Source of the DNA: Gordonia amicalis NBRC 100051 = JCM 11271
GTDB taxonomy: Bacteria > Actinomycetota > Actinomycetes > Mycobacteriales > Mycobacteriaceae
Assembly (NCBI RefSeq): GCF_000332995.1
Contig: NZ_BANS01000029.1
Span: 23,512-87,511 of the forward strand
Direction: 5' to 3'
DNA length: 64,000 nucleotides
A program made the position numbers and the translations under genes. Below the pieces are notes generated by a model. It saw only the letters and a list, made by a program, of their open reading frames with translations, was not told where the DNA came from and did no database searches. Every line of letters starts with the position of its first letter. The first letter of the stretch is position 1. Of this stretch, positions 40,634 through 62,411 are shown in pieces.

Positions 40634-41443
40634 ATGACGGAGATCCTGTCCGAGCGATCCTCGCGGGTCGTGTCGTATGCCAAGCTCCATCGCGCCGCCG
40701 AGCGGCGCGACCAGGGGCGTTTCCTCGCCGAGGGGGCCAACTCGGTCGGCTCGGCCCTCGCTGTCGACCGAGCCGAGGTCGTGCTGGTCGCCGACGAGGA
40801 GCGTCTTCGGCACCGTGAGCTCACCGACGCCGCGGCGGCCGCCGGCGTCCCGGTCCTCGTGATCTCCGAGCGGGCGGCGTCGAAGCTCGCGGAGACATCG
40901 ACCCCGCCCGGGATCTTCGCGGTCTGTCCGCTCCTCGACGTGCCGCTCGAGAGCGTCCTCGCCGACGAGCCGAGGATGCTCGCGATCGCCGTCGAATCGC
41001 GAGAGCCCGGCAACGCCGGCACCCTGATCCGATGTGCCGACGCGATGGGCGCCGACGCGGTCGTGCTGCTCGGTGACGCCGTCGACCCCCACAACGGCAA
41101 ATGTGTCCGTGCGAGCGCAGGGTCGGTGTTCACCGTGCCGGTGGTTCGTCACCGTGCCCTGACCGAGGGACTCGACGCCATCGCAGGGGCCGGTGTCACG
41201 CTGCTCGCCACCGCCGCCGACGGCGAGGTGAACCTCGATCACGCCGCCGAGGTGCTGTCCGGCCGGGTCGGCTGGCTGTTCGGCAACGAGGCCCATGGCT
41301 TGCCCGCCGACATCCAGGCCGCTGCCGACCACCGGGTGTCGATTCCGATCCGCGGTCGCGCCGAGAGCCTGAATGTGGCCGCCGCGGCGGCGATCTGCCT
41401 GTACGAGAGTGCGCGCATCCACAGTGCGGTGGGTCGCGGCTGA
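40634..41443 (+). CDS. TrmH/SpoU-family 2'-O-methyltransferase (23S rRNA type)
   Basis: A 269-residue RNA 2'-O-ribose methyltransferase. The N-terminal substrate-binding domain (VVSYAKLHRAAERRDQGRFL, EGANSVGSAL) precedes a SPOUT knot: ESREPGNAGTLIRCADAMGA (motif 1), GWLFGNEAHGLPADI (motif 2) and IPIRGRAESLNVAAAAAICL (motif 3), which bind SAM in the trefoil knot. The gene downstream of rplT is annotated tsnR-like in mycobacteria (Rv1644). The exact target nucleotide is not inferable. ATG at 40634 is the natural start. Confidence 0.93.
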   Translation: MTEILSERSSRVVSYAKLHRAAERRDQGRFLAEGANSVGSALAVDRAEVVLVADEERLRHRELTDAAAAAGVPVLVISERAASKLAETSTPPGIFAVCPLLDVPLESVLADEPRMLAIAVESREPGNAGTLIRCADAMGADAVVLLGDAVDPHNGKCVRASAGSVFTVPVVRHRALTEGLDAIAGAGVTLLATAADGEVNLDHAAEVLSGRVGWLFGNEAHGLPADIQAAADHRVSIPIRGRAESLNVAAAAAICLYESARIHSAVGRG

Positions 41444-41477
41444 CAGCTGTCCCAGGCGGCCGGTAGGGTCGGCGATC

Positions 41478-43985
41478 GTGTCAGAAACTGTGCCACCCGC
41501 GTCCGTGCCCCCATCCGAGTCCGCTCCCGCAGCCCCAGCCCAGTCGGCTGCCGCGCAGTCGGATGCCGTCACCCCGCAGACGGTGCCTGCCCCCGACCCC
41601 GCGGTCGTGAACGCGCGCATCGCGTCGGCAATCGCCACCGAACTCGGCGTCGGCGTCGGACAGGTCCGGGCCGCGATCGAACTGCTCGACGGCGGATCGA
41701 CGGTCCCGTTCGTCGCGCGGTACCGCAAAGAGGTCACCGGCGGGCTCGACGACACTCAGCTGCGCACGCTCGACGAGCGTCTCGGATACCTGCGCGACCT
41801 CGAGGCCCGGCGGCAGGCGGTTCGTGAGTCGATTGCCGCCCAGGGCAAGCTCGACGCCGAACTCGACGCACGGATCCTGGCCGCCGACACCAAGGCACGC
41901 CTCGAGGACATCTACCTGCCCTACAAGCCCAAGCGGCGCACCAAGGCCCAGATCGCGCGCGAGGCCGGGCATGAACCGGTGGCCGACGCGCTGCTGTCGG
42001 ACCCGATGACCGACCCGTCGACGTTCACCGCCGAGCAGCTCGACGGCGCTCGCGCGATCGCCGTCGAACGTTTCGCCGAGGACGCCGACCTCGTGGGTGA
42101 ACTGCGTGAACTGATGTGGCAGACCGGCGTGCTGCGGACCACCGTTCGCGAGGGCAAGGAATCGGCCGGCGCCAAATTCGCCGACTACTTCGAGTTCTCC
42201 GAGCCCTTCACGTCGATCCCGTCGCACCGCGTGCTCGCTGTCCTGCGCGGCGAGCGTGAGGAGATCCTGTCGGTCACCCTCGACGCCGACCCGGAGGCCG
42301 CGGATCGCCCGGCCGGCCCGGGTCCCTACGAGCAGCGCATCGCCGCGCGTTTCGGGATCTCCGATCAGGGCCGTCCGGCCGACCGCTGGCTCGCCGACAC
42401 CGTCCGCTGGGCGTGGCGCACCAAGCTGTTCGTCGGACTGTCACTCGACGTGCGGATGCGTCTGCGTCAGGCGGCCGAAGCCGACGCGGTGGCCGTCTTC
42501 GCCACCAACCTCAAGGACCTGCTGCTGGCCGCGCCCGCGGGCGCCCGCACCACCATGGGCCTCGATCCCGGCCTGCGCACCGGTGTGAAGGTCGCCGTGG
42601 TCAACGACACCGGCAAGGTCGTCGACACCGCCACCATCTACCCGCACGAGCCGCGTCGCGACAAGGCCGGCGCCCTCGCTGTGCTGGGTGCGCTCGTCCA
42701 GAAGCACGGCGTCGAGCTGATCGCGATCGGCAACGGCACCGCGTCCCGCGAGACCGACGCGCTCGCCGGTGAACTGATCGCGGCCATCAAGGACTCCGGC
42801 AAGAAGCCGCCGACCAGCGTCGTGGTCTCGGAGGCCGGCGCGTCGGTGTACTCGGCGTCGGCGTATGCCTCGAAGGAACTGCCCGACCTCGACGTGTCGA
42901 TCCGCGGTGCGGTCTCGATCGCGCGCCGCCTGCAGGACCCGCTCGCCGAGCTGGTGAAGATCGATCCCAAGTCGATCGGCGTCGGCCAGTATCAGCACGA
43001 CGTCTCCGAGACGCTGCTGGCCCGGTCGCTCGGCGCCGTGGTCGAGGATGCGGTGAACGCGGTGGGTGTGGACGTGAACACGGCATCGGTACCGCTGCTG
43101 TCCCGTGTTTCCGGTATCACCGCCGGGCTCGCGGAATCGATTGTCGCGCATCGTGACTCGAACGGCGCGTTCCGCAGCCGCAAGCAGATCACCGATGTGC
43201 CGCGACTCGGACCCAAAGCCTTCGAGCAGTGTGCCGGCTTCCTCCGGATCACCGACGGCGACAACCCCCTCGACGCATCGAGCGTCCACCCCGAGGCCTA
43301 CCCGGTCGTCACCCGGATTCTCGACAACGTCGGCACCGACGTCCGCTCGCTGATCGGCGACACCGCCACCCTCACCAAGCTGCGTCCCGACGACTTCGTC
43401 GACGAGACGTTCGGCCGTCCGACCGTCATCGACATCATCGCCGAGCTCGACAAGCCGGGTCGTGACCCGCGCCCCGAGTTCAAGACCGCGACCTTCGCCG
43501 CAGGCATCGAGAAGGTCTCCGACCTCACGCCCGGCATGGTGCTGGAGGGTCAGGTCACCAACGTGGCGGCCTTCGGTGCCTTCGTCGACGTGGGCGTCCA
43601 CCAGGACGGTCTGGTTCACGTGTCCGCGATGGCGCACCGCTTCGTCTCCGATCCGCACGAGATCGTGAAGTCCGGCGACATCGTGAAGGTGAAGGTCATG
43701 GACGTCGACGTCGAACGCAAGCGGATCGGACTGTCGCTGCGTCTCGACGACGAGCCCGGCACCGGAAACTCGGGCAAGGGTGGCACCCGCGCGCCGCGCC
43801 CTGACAACCAGCAGGGCAACCGTGGCGGTGGGCAGGGACGTCGCAACGATCAGCGTGGCGGTCAGGGTGCTCAGGGTGGTCGCGGCAACCAGGGCAACCG
43901 CGCCGGCGGCAACCGCAACGACCGTCGCCCCGCACCGAGCGGTGCGATGGCCGACGCCCTCAAGCGCGCCGGCTTCGGCAAGTAG
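41478..43985 (+). CDS. Tex-type S1 RNA-binding protein with RGG-like tail
   Basis: About 835 residues from GTG 41478. After an Ala/Pro/Ser-rich leader of 45 residues come the Tex N-domain (IASAIATELGVGVGQVRAAIELLDGG, VPFVARYRKEVTGGLDD), the YqgF-like RNase H fold (TTMGLDPGLRTGVKVAVVND, IAIGNGTASRETDAL), helix-hairpin-helix motifs (VDVNTASVPLLSRVSGI) and an S1 domain at about 686-755 (GMVLEGQVTNVAAFGAFVD). The last 70 residues are Gly/Arg/Asn/Gln-rich with several GGR, RGG and GNRGGG units before MADALKRAGFGK. Tex proteins act in transcription and RNA metabolism. The tail suggests extra nucleic-acid binding or condensate formation. Confidence 0.93.
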   Translation: MSETVPPASVPPSESAPAAPAQSAAAQSDAVTPQTVPAPDPAVVNARIASAIATELGVGVGQVRAAIELLDGGSTVPFVARYRKEVTGGLDDTQLRTLDERLGYLRDLEARRQAVRESIAAQGKLDAELDARILAADTKARLEDIYLPYKPKRRTKAQIAREAGHEPVADALLSDPMTDPSTFTAEQLDGARAIAVERFAEDADLVGELRELMWQTGVLRTTVREGKESAGAKFADYFEFSEPFTSIPSHRVLAVLRGEREEILSVTLDADPEAADRPAGPGPYEQRIAARFGISDQGRPADRWLADTVRWAWRTKLFVGLSLDVRMRLRQAAEADAVAVFATNLKDLLLAAPAGARTTMGLDPGLRTGVKVAVVNDTGKVVDTATIYPHEPRRDKAGALAVLGALVQKHGVELIAIGNGTASRETDALAGELIAAIKDSGKKPPTSVVVSEAGASVYSASAYASKELPDLDVSIRGAVSIARRLQDPLAELVKIDPKSIGVGQYQHDVSETLLARSLGAVVEDAVNAVGVDVNTASVPLLSRVSGITAGLAESIVAHRDSNGAFRSRKQITDVPRLGPKAFEQCAGFLRITDGDNPLDASSVHPEAYPVVTRILDNVGTDVRSLIGDTATLTKLRPDDFVDETFGRPTVIDIIAELDKPGRDPRPEFKTATFAAGIEKVSDLTPGMVLEGQVTNVAAFGAFVDVGVHQDGLVHVSAMAHRFVSDPHEIVKSGDIVKVKVMDVDVERKRIGLSLRLDDEPGTGNSGKGGTRAPRPDNQQGNRGGGQGRRNDQRGGQGAQGGRGNQGNRAGGNRNDRRPAPSGAMADALKRAGFGK

Positions 43986-44037
43986 CTCCCGACATCGCTT
44001 CGGTCCCGGCACGCTTCAGTGCCGGGACCGTGGCCTT

Positions 44038-44904
44038 TCAGCCGGCCTCGGCGCCCACGACGCCGTCCAGGAAGTCGATCAGGCCGCTGCTCAGAACGTC
44101 GTTGTCGTCGCCGCTGACCATGTGGCCCGCGCCGGTGACGTCGATGTAGCGGGCACCGGGGATCAGTCGGAGTAGCTCGCGCACGCCGTCGTCGCTCACG
44201 ACATCGGACTGTTTGCCCCGGATGAGCAGGGTCGGGACCCGTACCGCCCGGGCGGCCTCGCGCGCACGTTCCTCCCGCTCGGCGGCTGTGTGCTCCATGT
44301 TGTCGTGCGATGCGAGCATCCGCGGATCCCAGTGCCAGTACCAGCGTCCGTCGCGTTCCCGGAGATTCTTGCGCAGGCCCTCGATCCGGGGCGGGCGGCT
44401 CCGGTGCGGGTTGTAGGCGACGACGGCGTCGAGGGCGTCCTCGAGACTGTCGAAGCCGTCGAGTCCGTCGCGCATGAAGCCGGTGATCTTGGCGATTCCC
44501 GCGGGTTCGGCGGTCGGGGTGATGTCGACGAGGACGAGCGCCCGTGCGATCGACGGGTCGGCACCCGCGGCGTGCAGCGAGGCCAAACCGCCCATCGACG
44601 CGCCGACCAGCACCGGTGTCTCACCCAGGTCGTCGACGATCTGCCGCAGGTCACGGGCGTGCGCGTCGTGGCTGTAGTCGCCGTCGTCGGCCCAGTCGCT
44701 GTCTCCGTGGCCGCGGGCGTCGATCGTCAGCGCCCGCCAGCCGTGCTCGGCGAGGCGGGCGCCGGTGCGCTGCCAGGAGTGCCGGGTCTGTCCACCGCCG
44801 TGCAGCAACAGGGCGGTGCCGGTCGGCGTGCCGGAGGGCTCCCAGACATCGGCGGCGAGTCGGATGCCGTCGCCTCGGAGCTGGGTGATAGTTGATTGCT
44901 TCAC
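44038..44904 (-). CDS. Alpha/beta-fold hydrolase
   Basis: 288 residues from GTG at 44904 (ATG at 44955 would add 17). Alpha/beta-hydrolase features: LLLHGGGQTRHSW (oxyanion region), DARGHGDSDWADDGDY, nucleophile elbow LVGASMGGLASLHA with Ser, an acid after strand 6 (LLIRGKQSDVVSDDG) and the catalytic His in GAGHMVSGDDNDV. The substrate is not predictable; relatives include epoxide hydrolases, esterases and haloperoxidase-like enzymes. It converges with tex, with 50 bases between the stops. Confidence 0.9.
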   Translation of the reverse strand: MKQSTITQLRGDGIRLAADVWEPSGTPTGTALLLHGGGQTRHSWQRTGARLAEHGWRALTIDARGHGDSDWADDGDYSHDAHARDLRQIVDDLGETPVLVGASMGGLASLHAAGADPSIARALVLVDITPTAEPAGIAKITGFMRDGLDGFDSLEDALDAVVAYNPHRSRPPRIEGLRKNLRERDGRWYWHWDPRMLASHDNMEHTAAEREERAREAARAVRVPTLLIRGKQSDVVSDDGVRELLRLIPGARYIDVTGAGHMVSGDDNDVLSSGLIDFLDGVVGAEAG

Positions 44905-45055
44905 CTTTCTGTCTCTACCGTGGTGGCGGCCGATGGTAAAGCTTTTCGGCGGCACGTGATGCGTGCCACAGGCGCCCGGAGGTTGCGGGGATCACCGACC
45001 CCGGCTGAGTAGTTCTGCTCAGGTCGAGGGCCACGTACCCGGCGAGACTCGATGA

Positions 45056-47639
<2,584 letters not shown>

Positions 47640-47692
47640 GCGGCGCGACCCCTCCAGACTCCTCACGACGCGACGAAAGTAGTTGATACACA

Positions 47693-52543
<4,851 letters not shown>

Positions 52544-52547
<4 letters not shown>

Positions 52548-53514
52548 GCGGCTCCGCACCGGAATCCGGTGCCCCTGAGAGTGTTCCGGGAACGATCGAT
52601 CCGGCCGCAGGGCTGCACAAGGCGACGATCCTCGCCGAGGCACTGCCCGCCCTCCAGGAACTGGCGGGCGCCACCATCGTCGTCAAGTACGGCGGCAACG
52701 CGATGGTCGACGACGAGCTGAAGAAGGCGTTCGCCGCGGACATGGTGTTCCTCCGTGCCTGCGGCATGCACCCCGTCGTCGTGCACGGAGGCGGACCGCA
52801 GATCTCGGCGATGCTGAAAAAGCTCGGCCTCCAAGGGGAATTCAAGGGCGGCTTCCGGGTCACCACCCCGGAGGTGATGGATGTCGCCCGGATGGTTCTC
52901 TTCGGTCAGGTGGGTCGTGAGCTCGTCGGCCTCATCAACGCGCACGGGCCTTATGCGGTCGGCATCACCGGCGAGGACGCCCACCTGTTCACCGCGACGC
53001 GGCGGACGGTTCTCGTCGACGGCGTCGCGACCGACATCGGGCTCGTGGGCGACATCTCCTCGGTGAACACCTCGGCGGTGCTCGATCTCATCGGGGCGGG
53101 CCGTATCCCGGTGGTGTCGACCATCGCTCCCGATCGTGACGGCGTCGTCCACAACATCAACGCCGACACCGCGGCGGGAGCGCTCGCGGAGGCGCTCGGC
53201 GCGTCGCGGCTCGTCATGCTCACCGATGTCGAGGGGCTGTACACCGACTGGCCCGACCGCGGGTCGCTGGTGTCCCAGATCGACACCGATGCCCTGGTCG
53301 AGCTCCTGCCGTCGCTGGATTCCGGCATGGTCCCGAAGATGGAGGCCTGTCTGCGTGCGGTGACCGGGGGCGTCGAACGCGCCCACGTGATCGACGGCCG
53401 CGTCGCCCACTCCGTGCTTGCCCAACTACTGACCGGAAGCTCCACCGGCACCACCGTCGTCGACCCGGCCGAGTCGGGGGCGAAGGCGGCCGCCGGAACC
53501 CAGGAGGAGGACCT

Positions 53515-53518
<4 letters not shown>
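52544..53518 (+). CDS. argB: Acetylglutamate kinase
   Basis: ArgB phosphorylates N-acetylglutamate, the usual feedback-controlled step. Amino-acid-kinase motifs: [17 protein letters not shown] with the catalytic lysine, [33 protein letters not shown] and [17 protein letters not shown], then [15 protein letters not shown]. The N-terminal helix ([19 protein letters not shown]) is the element that in arginine-sensitive enzymes builds the hexamer, suggesting feedback inhibition (inference). 324 residues, with overlaps on both sides. The last 25 residues are a polar tail. Confidence 0.97.
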
Positions 53519-55673
<2,155 letters not shown>

Positions 55674-55674
55674 G

Positions 55675-55721
55675 ATGACATCCGCAAGCCAGGACGAGCA
55701 GTGACACAGGACGAGCGATGA
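55675..55721 (+). other. Two chained mini-ORFs between argF and argR
   Basis: ATG at 55675 begins a nine-codon frame ([12 protein letters not shown] 55702-55704). GTG at 55701 overlaps that stop and begins a six-codon frame (VTQDER, TGA 55719-55721), whose stop overlaps the argR ATG (55718). Both contain the repeated CAGGACGAGC preceding a start codon. The arrangement could transmit ribosomes from argF to argR by termination-reinitiation, or it may simply reflect a small duplication. Confidence 0.6.
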
Positions 55722-56224
55722 CCGCCGGCGCCGAACCCACGGAGAACCGCCTCGCCGCGACCCGCGCGGGGCGGCATGCGCGGATCATCGACATCCTGTC
55801 GACCAACCAGGTGCGTAGCCAGTCCGAGCTGCAGCGACTCTTGGCCGACCAGGGGATCGATGCCACGCAGGCAACGCTGTCGCGCGATCTCGACGAGCTC
55901 GGGGCCGTGAAACTGCGGGCCGCCGACGGCGGTGCGGGTGTCTACGTGGTTCCCGAGGACGGCTCGCCGGTGCGCGGCGTGTCCGGCGGCACCGACCGGC
56001 TGTCCCGCCTCGTGTCGGAGCTGCTGGTCTCCACCGACAGCAGCGGCAACCTGGCCGTGCTGCGCACTCCGCCGGGCGCCGCGCACTATCTGGCGGCCGC
56101 CCTCGACCGTGCTCGTCTGCCCGATGTGGTCGGCACGATCGCCGGCGACGACACGATCTTCGTGGTCGCCCGGGAGCCGCTCGACGGAGCCGAACTCGCC
56201 CGACGGATCGAGGGCCTCGTGTAA
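55718..56224 (+). CDS. argR: Arginine repressor
   Basis: ArgR binds arginine and represses the arg genes as a hexamer. The 168 residues have a winged-helix DNA-binding domain ([39 protein letters not shown]) and the C-terminal oligomerisation/arginine-binding domain ([37 protein letters not shown] aspartates bind arginine). ATG at 55718 is preceded by a duplicated AGGACGAGC. It sits between argF and argG, as in other Mycobacteriales. Confidence 0.97.
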   Translation: MTAGAEPTENRLAATRAGRHARIIDILSTNQVRSQSELQRLLADQGIDATQATLSRDLDELGAVKLRAADGGAGVYVVPEDGSPVRGVSGGTDRLSRLVSELLVSTDSSGNLAVLRTPPGAAHYLAAALDRARLPDVVGTIAGDDTIFVVAREPLDGAELARRIEGLV

Positions 56225-56286
56225 CCCCCGTCCTGCCCACCACCACCGGACGCACTCACCGCGGCCGGACACGACGAGAACCGCAA

Positions 56287-56326
56287 CCGACCACACCGCC
56301 AACCGAGACCCGGACGGTGTGGTCGG
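56287..56326 (+). promoter_or_regulatory. 12-bp perfect hairpin between argR and argG
   Basis: CCGACCACACCG (56287-56298) pairs exactly with CGGTGTGGTCGG (56315-56326) through a 16-base loop and is followed by AACCCCGGGG. There is no T-tract. It may be a partial terminator, a processing site or an attenuator separating argCJBDFR from argGH. Confidence 0.65.
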
Positions 56327-56381
56327 AACCCCGGGGCCGATGATGGACTCGGGTCATCGCTTAGAACAGGAGCTTCACCTC

Positions 56382-59029
<2,648 letters not shown>

Positions 59030-59119
59030 TCCACTTCTGAGTGGGTAGAGTGACGTATGTCACCGATGTCACCGATGTCGGCGGTGCACGTCACGCTGAC
59101 GACGGGAGGATTCGACGCG

Positions 59120-62116
59120 ATGGTGGCTTGGGACGGTATCCCCGATGTGGGGGGAGTGGTCAGCCGGGTGGTGGCGACCGCTCAGAACGGGCTCGAGGTC
59201 CTGCGGTTCGGCGGACTCGAGACCGGGACGGAACCGGCGCCCTTCGCGATCGTCGAGACGCGCAAGATGTTCCGCCTGCGCCGGTACTTCCCGAACGAAC
59301 CGTCCACCGGCCCCAACATCGTCCTCGTGCCTCCGATGATGGTGTCCGCCAACGTCTACGACGTGACCGAACACAACGGTGCGGTGTCCGTCCTCCATCG
59401 CAACGGCATCACCCCGTGGGTGATCGACTTCGGGTCCCCGGACACCGAAGAGGGCGGGATGGAACGCAATCTCGCCGACCATGTGGTCGCGATCAGCCAA
59501 GCGATCGACCTGATCATCGAGGCGACCGGACGCGACATCCACCTGGCCGGGTACTCCCAGGGCGGCATGTTCGCGTACCAGACCGCGGCGTACCGGCGGT
59601 CGAAGGGGATCGCGAGCCTCATCACCTTCGGCAGCCCGGTCGACGTCCTCGCGGCACTGCCCCTCGGATTGCCGGCGGGGTTGGTGGCGCCGGCTGCCGA
59701 GTTCCTCGCCGAGAGATCGTTCGTGCGGAATCTCTGGGTACGGGACTGGATGGTACGCACCGGCTTCCAATTACTCGATCCGGTCAAGACCGTACGCAGC
59801 CGCATCGACTTCCTCCGCCGTCTCCACGACCGCGAGGCGCTTTTGCCACGCGAGGATCAGCGCAGGTTTCTCGAGGCCGACGGCTGGGTCGCGTGGTCCG
59901 GTCCGGCGATCGCCGAACTGCTGCGTCAGTTCGTGGCCCACAACCGCATGGTCTCCGGTGGCTTCGTGATCAACGGTGACCTCGTGTCGCTCACCGAGAT
60001 CACCTGTCCGGTACTGGCGTTTGTCGGCGAGGCCGACGACATCGGTCAGCCGGCCGCGGTGCGCGGGATCGTGCGTGCCGCACCCGACGCCGAGGTATAC
60101 GAATCCACGCTGCCCGTCGGTCATTTCGGACTCGTGGTCGGTTCCTCGGCCGGTGAGCACACCTGGCCCACGACGGCCGACTGGGTGAACTGGTTGTCGG
60201 CCAACGGGACCCGCCCCGAGCTCATCAGCGAGATGACGGTCGCGGAGCCGGGCCACGGCAGTGGTGTCAGTCTGTCCTCCCGCATCACCCACGGGATGGG
60301 TTCGGTCGCCGATGCCGGCACCGCCGCATCCCGCGAGTTGCTGGGACTGGTCAACTCCGTGCAACGGACGTCGCGAGCGGTCGCCTCCGAGTCGGTGCGT
60401 ACGGTGCCGCGGCTGCTCCGCCTCGGTCAGATCCAGAGCGGCACGCGGATCTCCCTGTCCAAGCTGATGGCGGAGAACACCAAGAAGCACGGCGACAACG
60501 AGTTGTTCCTCTTCGAGAACCGCGTGCTGACCAACGCGCAGGTCGGCGCCCGCATCAACAACGTGGTCGCCGGTCTCATCGACTGCGGTGTGCGGCCGGG
60601 GCAGCACATCGGCGTTCTGATGGACACCCGCCCCAGCGCCCTGGTCGTGGTCGCGGCCTTGGCCCGGCTCGGAGCCGTCTCCGTCCTCCTCGCCGCCGAC
60701 GCCGACGTGCGGGAGATGATGCGGCTCGCCGACAGCTCGGTCATCGTCACCGACCCCAACAACCTCGACCTCGCCACCGCGGCGTCGGGTCGGGTGCTGG
60801 TCCTCGGCGGCGGCAGTGGCGACTCCCGCGACATCGACGGTGTCGACGGCGCCACCATCATCGACATGGAGCAGATCGATCCCGACGCGGTCGTCCTGCC
60901 CACCTGGTACCGGCCGGATCCCGGCCTGGCCGGTGATCTCGCGTTCATCTTGTTCAGCCGTGCGCGCGGCAAACTCGTCCCGTGGCCGGTCACCAACCAC
61001 CGGTTCGCGATGTCGGCGTTCGGTGCGGCATCGGCGGCGGCGCTGTCCGACCGGGACACGGTGTACTGCCTGCCGCCCCTGCATCACGCCTCCGGCCTGC
61101 TGACGACTCTCGGCGCCACCGTGGTCGGCCGATCGCGGATCGCCCTGTCCAACGGCATCGACCCGGAGACCTTCGCCACCGAGGTGCAGCGCTACGGCGT
61201 CACCGTCGTGTCCTACACCTGGTCGATGCTCAGCGGCGTCGTGCGCGATCCCCGTTTCCGGATCAACCAGCACAACCCGATCCGACTCTTCATGGGTTCG
61301 GGGATGTCGGCCGGTCTGTGGGAGGACGTGTGCAGCAGCTTCCCACGCGCCCGCATCCTCGAGTTCTTCGCGACCGCGGACGGCTCGGCAATCCTGGCCA
61401 ACGTCTCCGGCGACAAGCTGTCCTCCGTCGGGCGGCCCCTGCCGGAGACCAACCCGGTCGAGGTCGCGGCCTACGACATCGAGAACGACCGCCTGCTCAT
61501 CGACGAGTCCGGATTCGTCCGACGGGCCGAGATCGGTGAAGCCGGGTTGCTGCTGTCCAAGGCCAAGCACAAGTTCGACATCAACGGCACGGTGCTCCGC
61601 GATGTGTTCACCAGCCGCGACCGGTGGGAGGTGTCGGGACATCTCTTCGTCCGCGACGCCGACGGCGACCTGTACTTCCTCGGTGCCATCGACCGTGTGA
61701 TCCGGACCGAGGCGGGCCCCGTGTTCATCCCGCCGATCATCCACGCTCTGTCGCGCATGCAGGGCGTCGACCAGGTGGTCACTTACGGCGTCGGAGAACC
61801 GGGTCATCAGGTGGCCGTCGCCGCGCTGACGCTACGTCCGGACGCGAAGGCCGACTCACTCACCGTCACCCAGCTCCGCATCGCACTCGGGGAGTTCCCC
61901 GCCGAACTACGACCACACCTCATCCGCGTCGTCGACGAGATCCCGCACTCGGCGTCGTTCCGTCCGCTGAGCACCGCCTTCGCGGCCGAAGGTCTGCCGA
62001 AACCCGGTCCCCGGACCTGGTATCGCGATGAGGAGGGCCGGTACCGGCGATACACCAGGACGATCGCCCAGAAGCTGGACTGGGGCCATTCGTCGATCGA
62101 CGATGCCCTAGGCTGA
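59120..62116 (+). CDS. Alpha/beta-hydrolase fused to AMP-binding acyl-CoA-synthetase-like domain (Rv1683-like)
   Basis: A 998-residue two-domain protein. The N-half (about 1-360) is a PhaC-like alpha/beta hydrolase with IVLVPPMMVSANVYDV, the nucleophile elbow HLAGYSQGGMFAYQT and a His in LPVGHFGLVVGSSAG. The C-half (about 430-998) is an acyl-CoA-synthetase-like fold with ARINNVVAGLIDCGVRPGQ and GVTVVSYTWSMLSGVVRDP, but the usual P-loop TSGTTGxPKG is replaced by FILFSRARGKLVPWPVTN, so classical adenylation is doubtful. The length matches M. tuberculosis Rv1683, linked in the literature to triacylglycerol metabolism. ATG at 59120 has GGGAGGA nine bases upstream; ATG at 59057 is a weaker alternative. 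Confidence 0.9.
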   Translation: MVAWDGIPDVGGVVSRVVATAQNGLEVLRFGGLETGTEPAPFAIVETRKMFRLRRYFPNEPSTGPNIVLVPPMMVSANVYDVTEHNGAVSVLHRNGITPWVIDFGSPDTEEGGMERNLADHVVAISQAIDLIIEATGRDIHLAGYSQGGMFAYQTAAYRRSKGIASLITFGSPVDVLAALPLGLPAGLVAPAAEFLAERSFVRNLWVRDWMVRTGFQLLDPVKTVRSRIDFLRRLHDREALLPREDQRRFLEADGWVAWSGPAIAELLRQFVAHNRMVSGGFVINGDLVSLTEITCPVLAFVGEADDIGQPAAVRGIVRAAPDAEVYESTLPVGHFGLVVGSSAGEHTWPTTADWVNWLSANGTRPELISEMTVAEPGHGSGVSLSSRITHGMGSVADAGTAASRELLGLVNSVQRTSRAVASESVRTVPRLLRLGQIQSGTRISLSKLMAENTKKHGDNELFLFENRVLTNAQVGARINNVVAGLIDCGVRPGQHIGVLMDTRPSALVVVAALARLGAVSVLLAADADVREMMRLADSSVIVTDPNNLDLATAASGRVLVLGGGSGDSRDIDGVDGATIIDMEQIDPDAVVLPTWYRPDPGLAGDLAFILFSRARGKLVPWPVTNHRFAMSAFGAASAAALSDRDTVYCLPPLHHASGLLTTLGATVVGRSRIALSNGIDPETFATEVQRYGVTVVSYTWSMLSGVVRDPRFRINQHNPIRLFMGSGMSAGLWEDVCSSFPRARILEFFATADGSAILANVSGDKLSSVGRPLPETNPVEVAAYDIENDRLLIDESGFVRRAEIGEAGLLLSKAKHKFDINGTVLRDVFTSRDRWEVSGHLFVRDADGDLYFLGAIDRVIRTEAGPVFIPPIIHALSRMQGVDQVVTYGVGEPGHQVAVAALTLRPDAKADSLTVTQLRIALGEFPAELRPHLIRVVDEIPHSASFRPLSTAFAAEGLPKPGPRTWYRDEEGRYRRYTRTIAQKLDWGHSSIDDALG

Positions 62117-62121
62117 GCCGC

Positions 62122-62337
62122 GTGACGACACGCGCTGAGGCCATCGACCCGATCGTGCGCGAACGGCTGGCCTGCCCGCAGGACCACGGCCCGCTGATCA
62201 ATGCCGGCGACGAGCTCTACAACCCGCGGCTCCATGTCGCGTACCGGATCGACGCCGACGGAATCCCCGTCATGCTCATCGACGAGGCACGCAAGGTCGA
62301 CGACGCCGAGCACGAACGCCTGATCTCCGGGCAGTAG
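62122..62337 (+). CDS. Trm112-family small protein
   Basis: 71 residues: RERLACPQDHGPLINAGDEL, YNPRLHVAYRIDADGIPVML and IDEARKVDDAEHERL. This is the Trm112/UPF0434 type, whose eukaryotic relatives activate methyltransferases. Only one cysteine remains, so the zinc site is degenerate. GTG at 62122 lies six bases after the upstream stop, so the two genes are co-transcribed. The order matches Rv1683-Rv1684 (from memory). Confidence 0.88.
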   Translation: MTTRAEAIDPIVRERLACPQDHGPLINAGDELYNPRLHVAYRIDADGIPVMLIDEARKVDDAEHERLISGQ

Positions 62338-62411
62338 CCGACGCCTGCCGGCGGCCCACTCACGAGTCACCTCGTCCGAGCCCCGATCTCGATGGATGAC
62401 AAGATCGAGGG

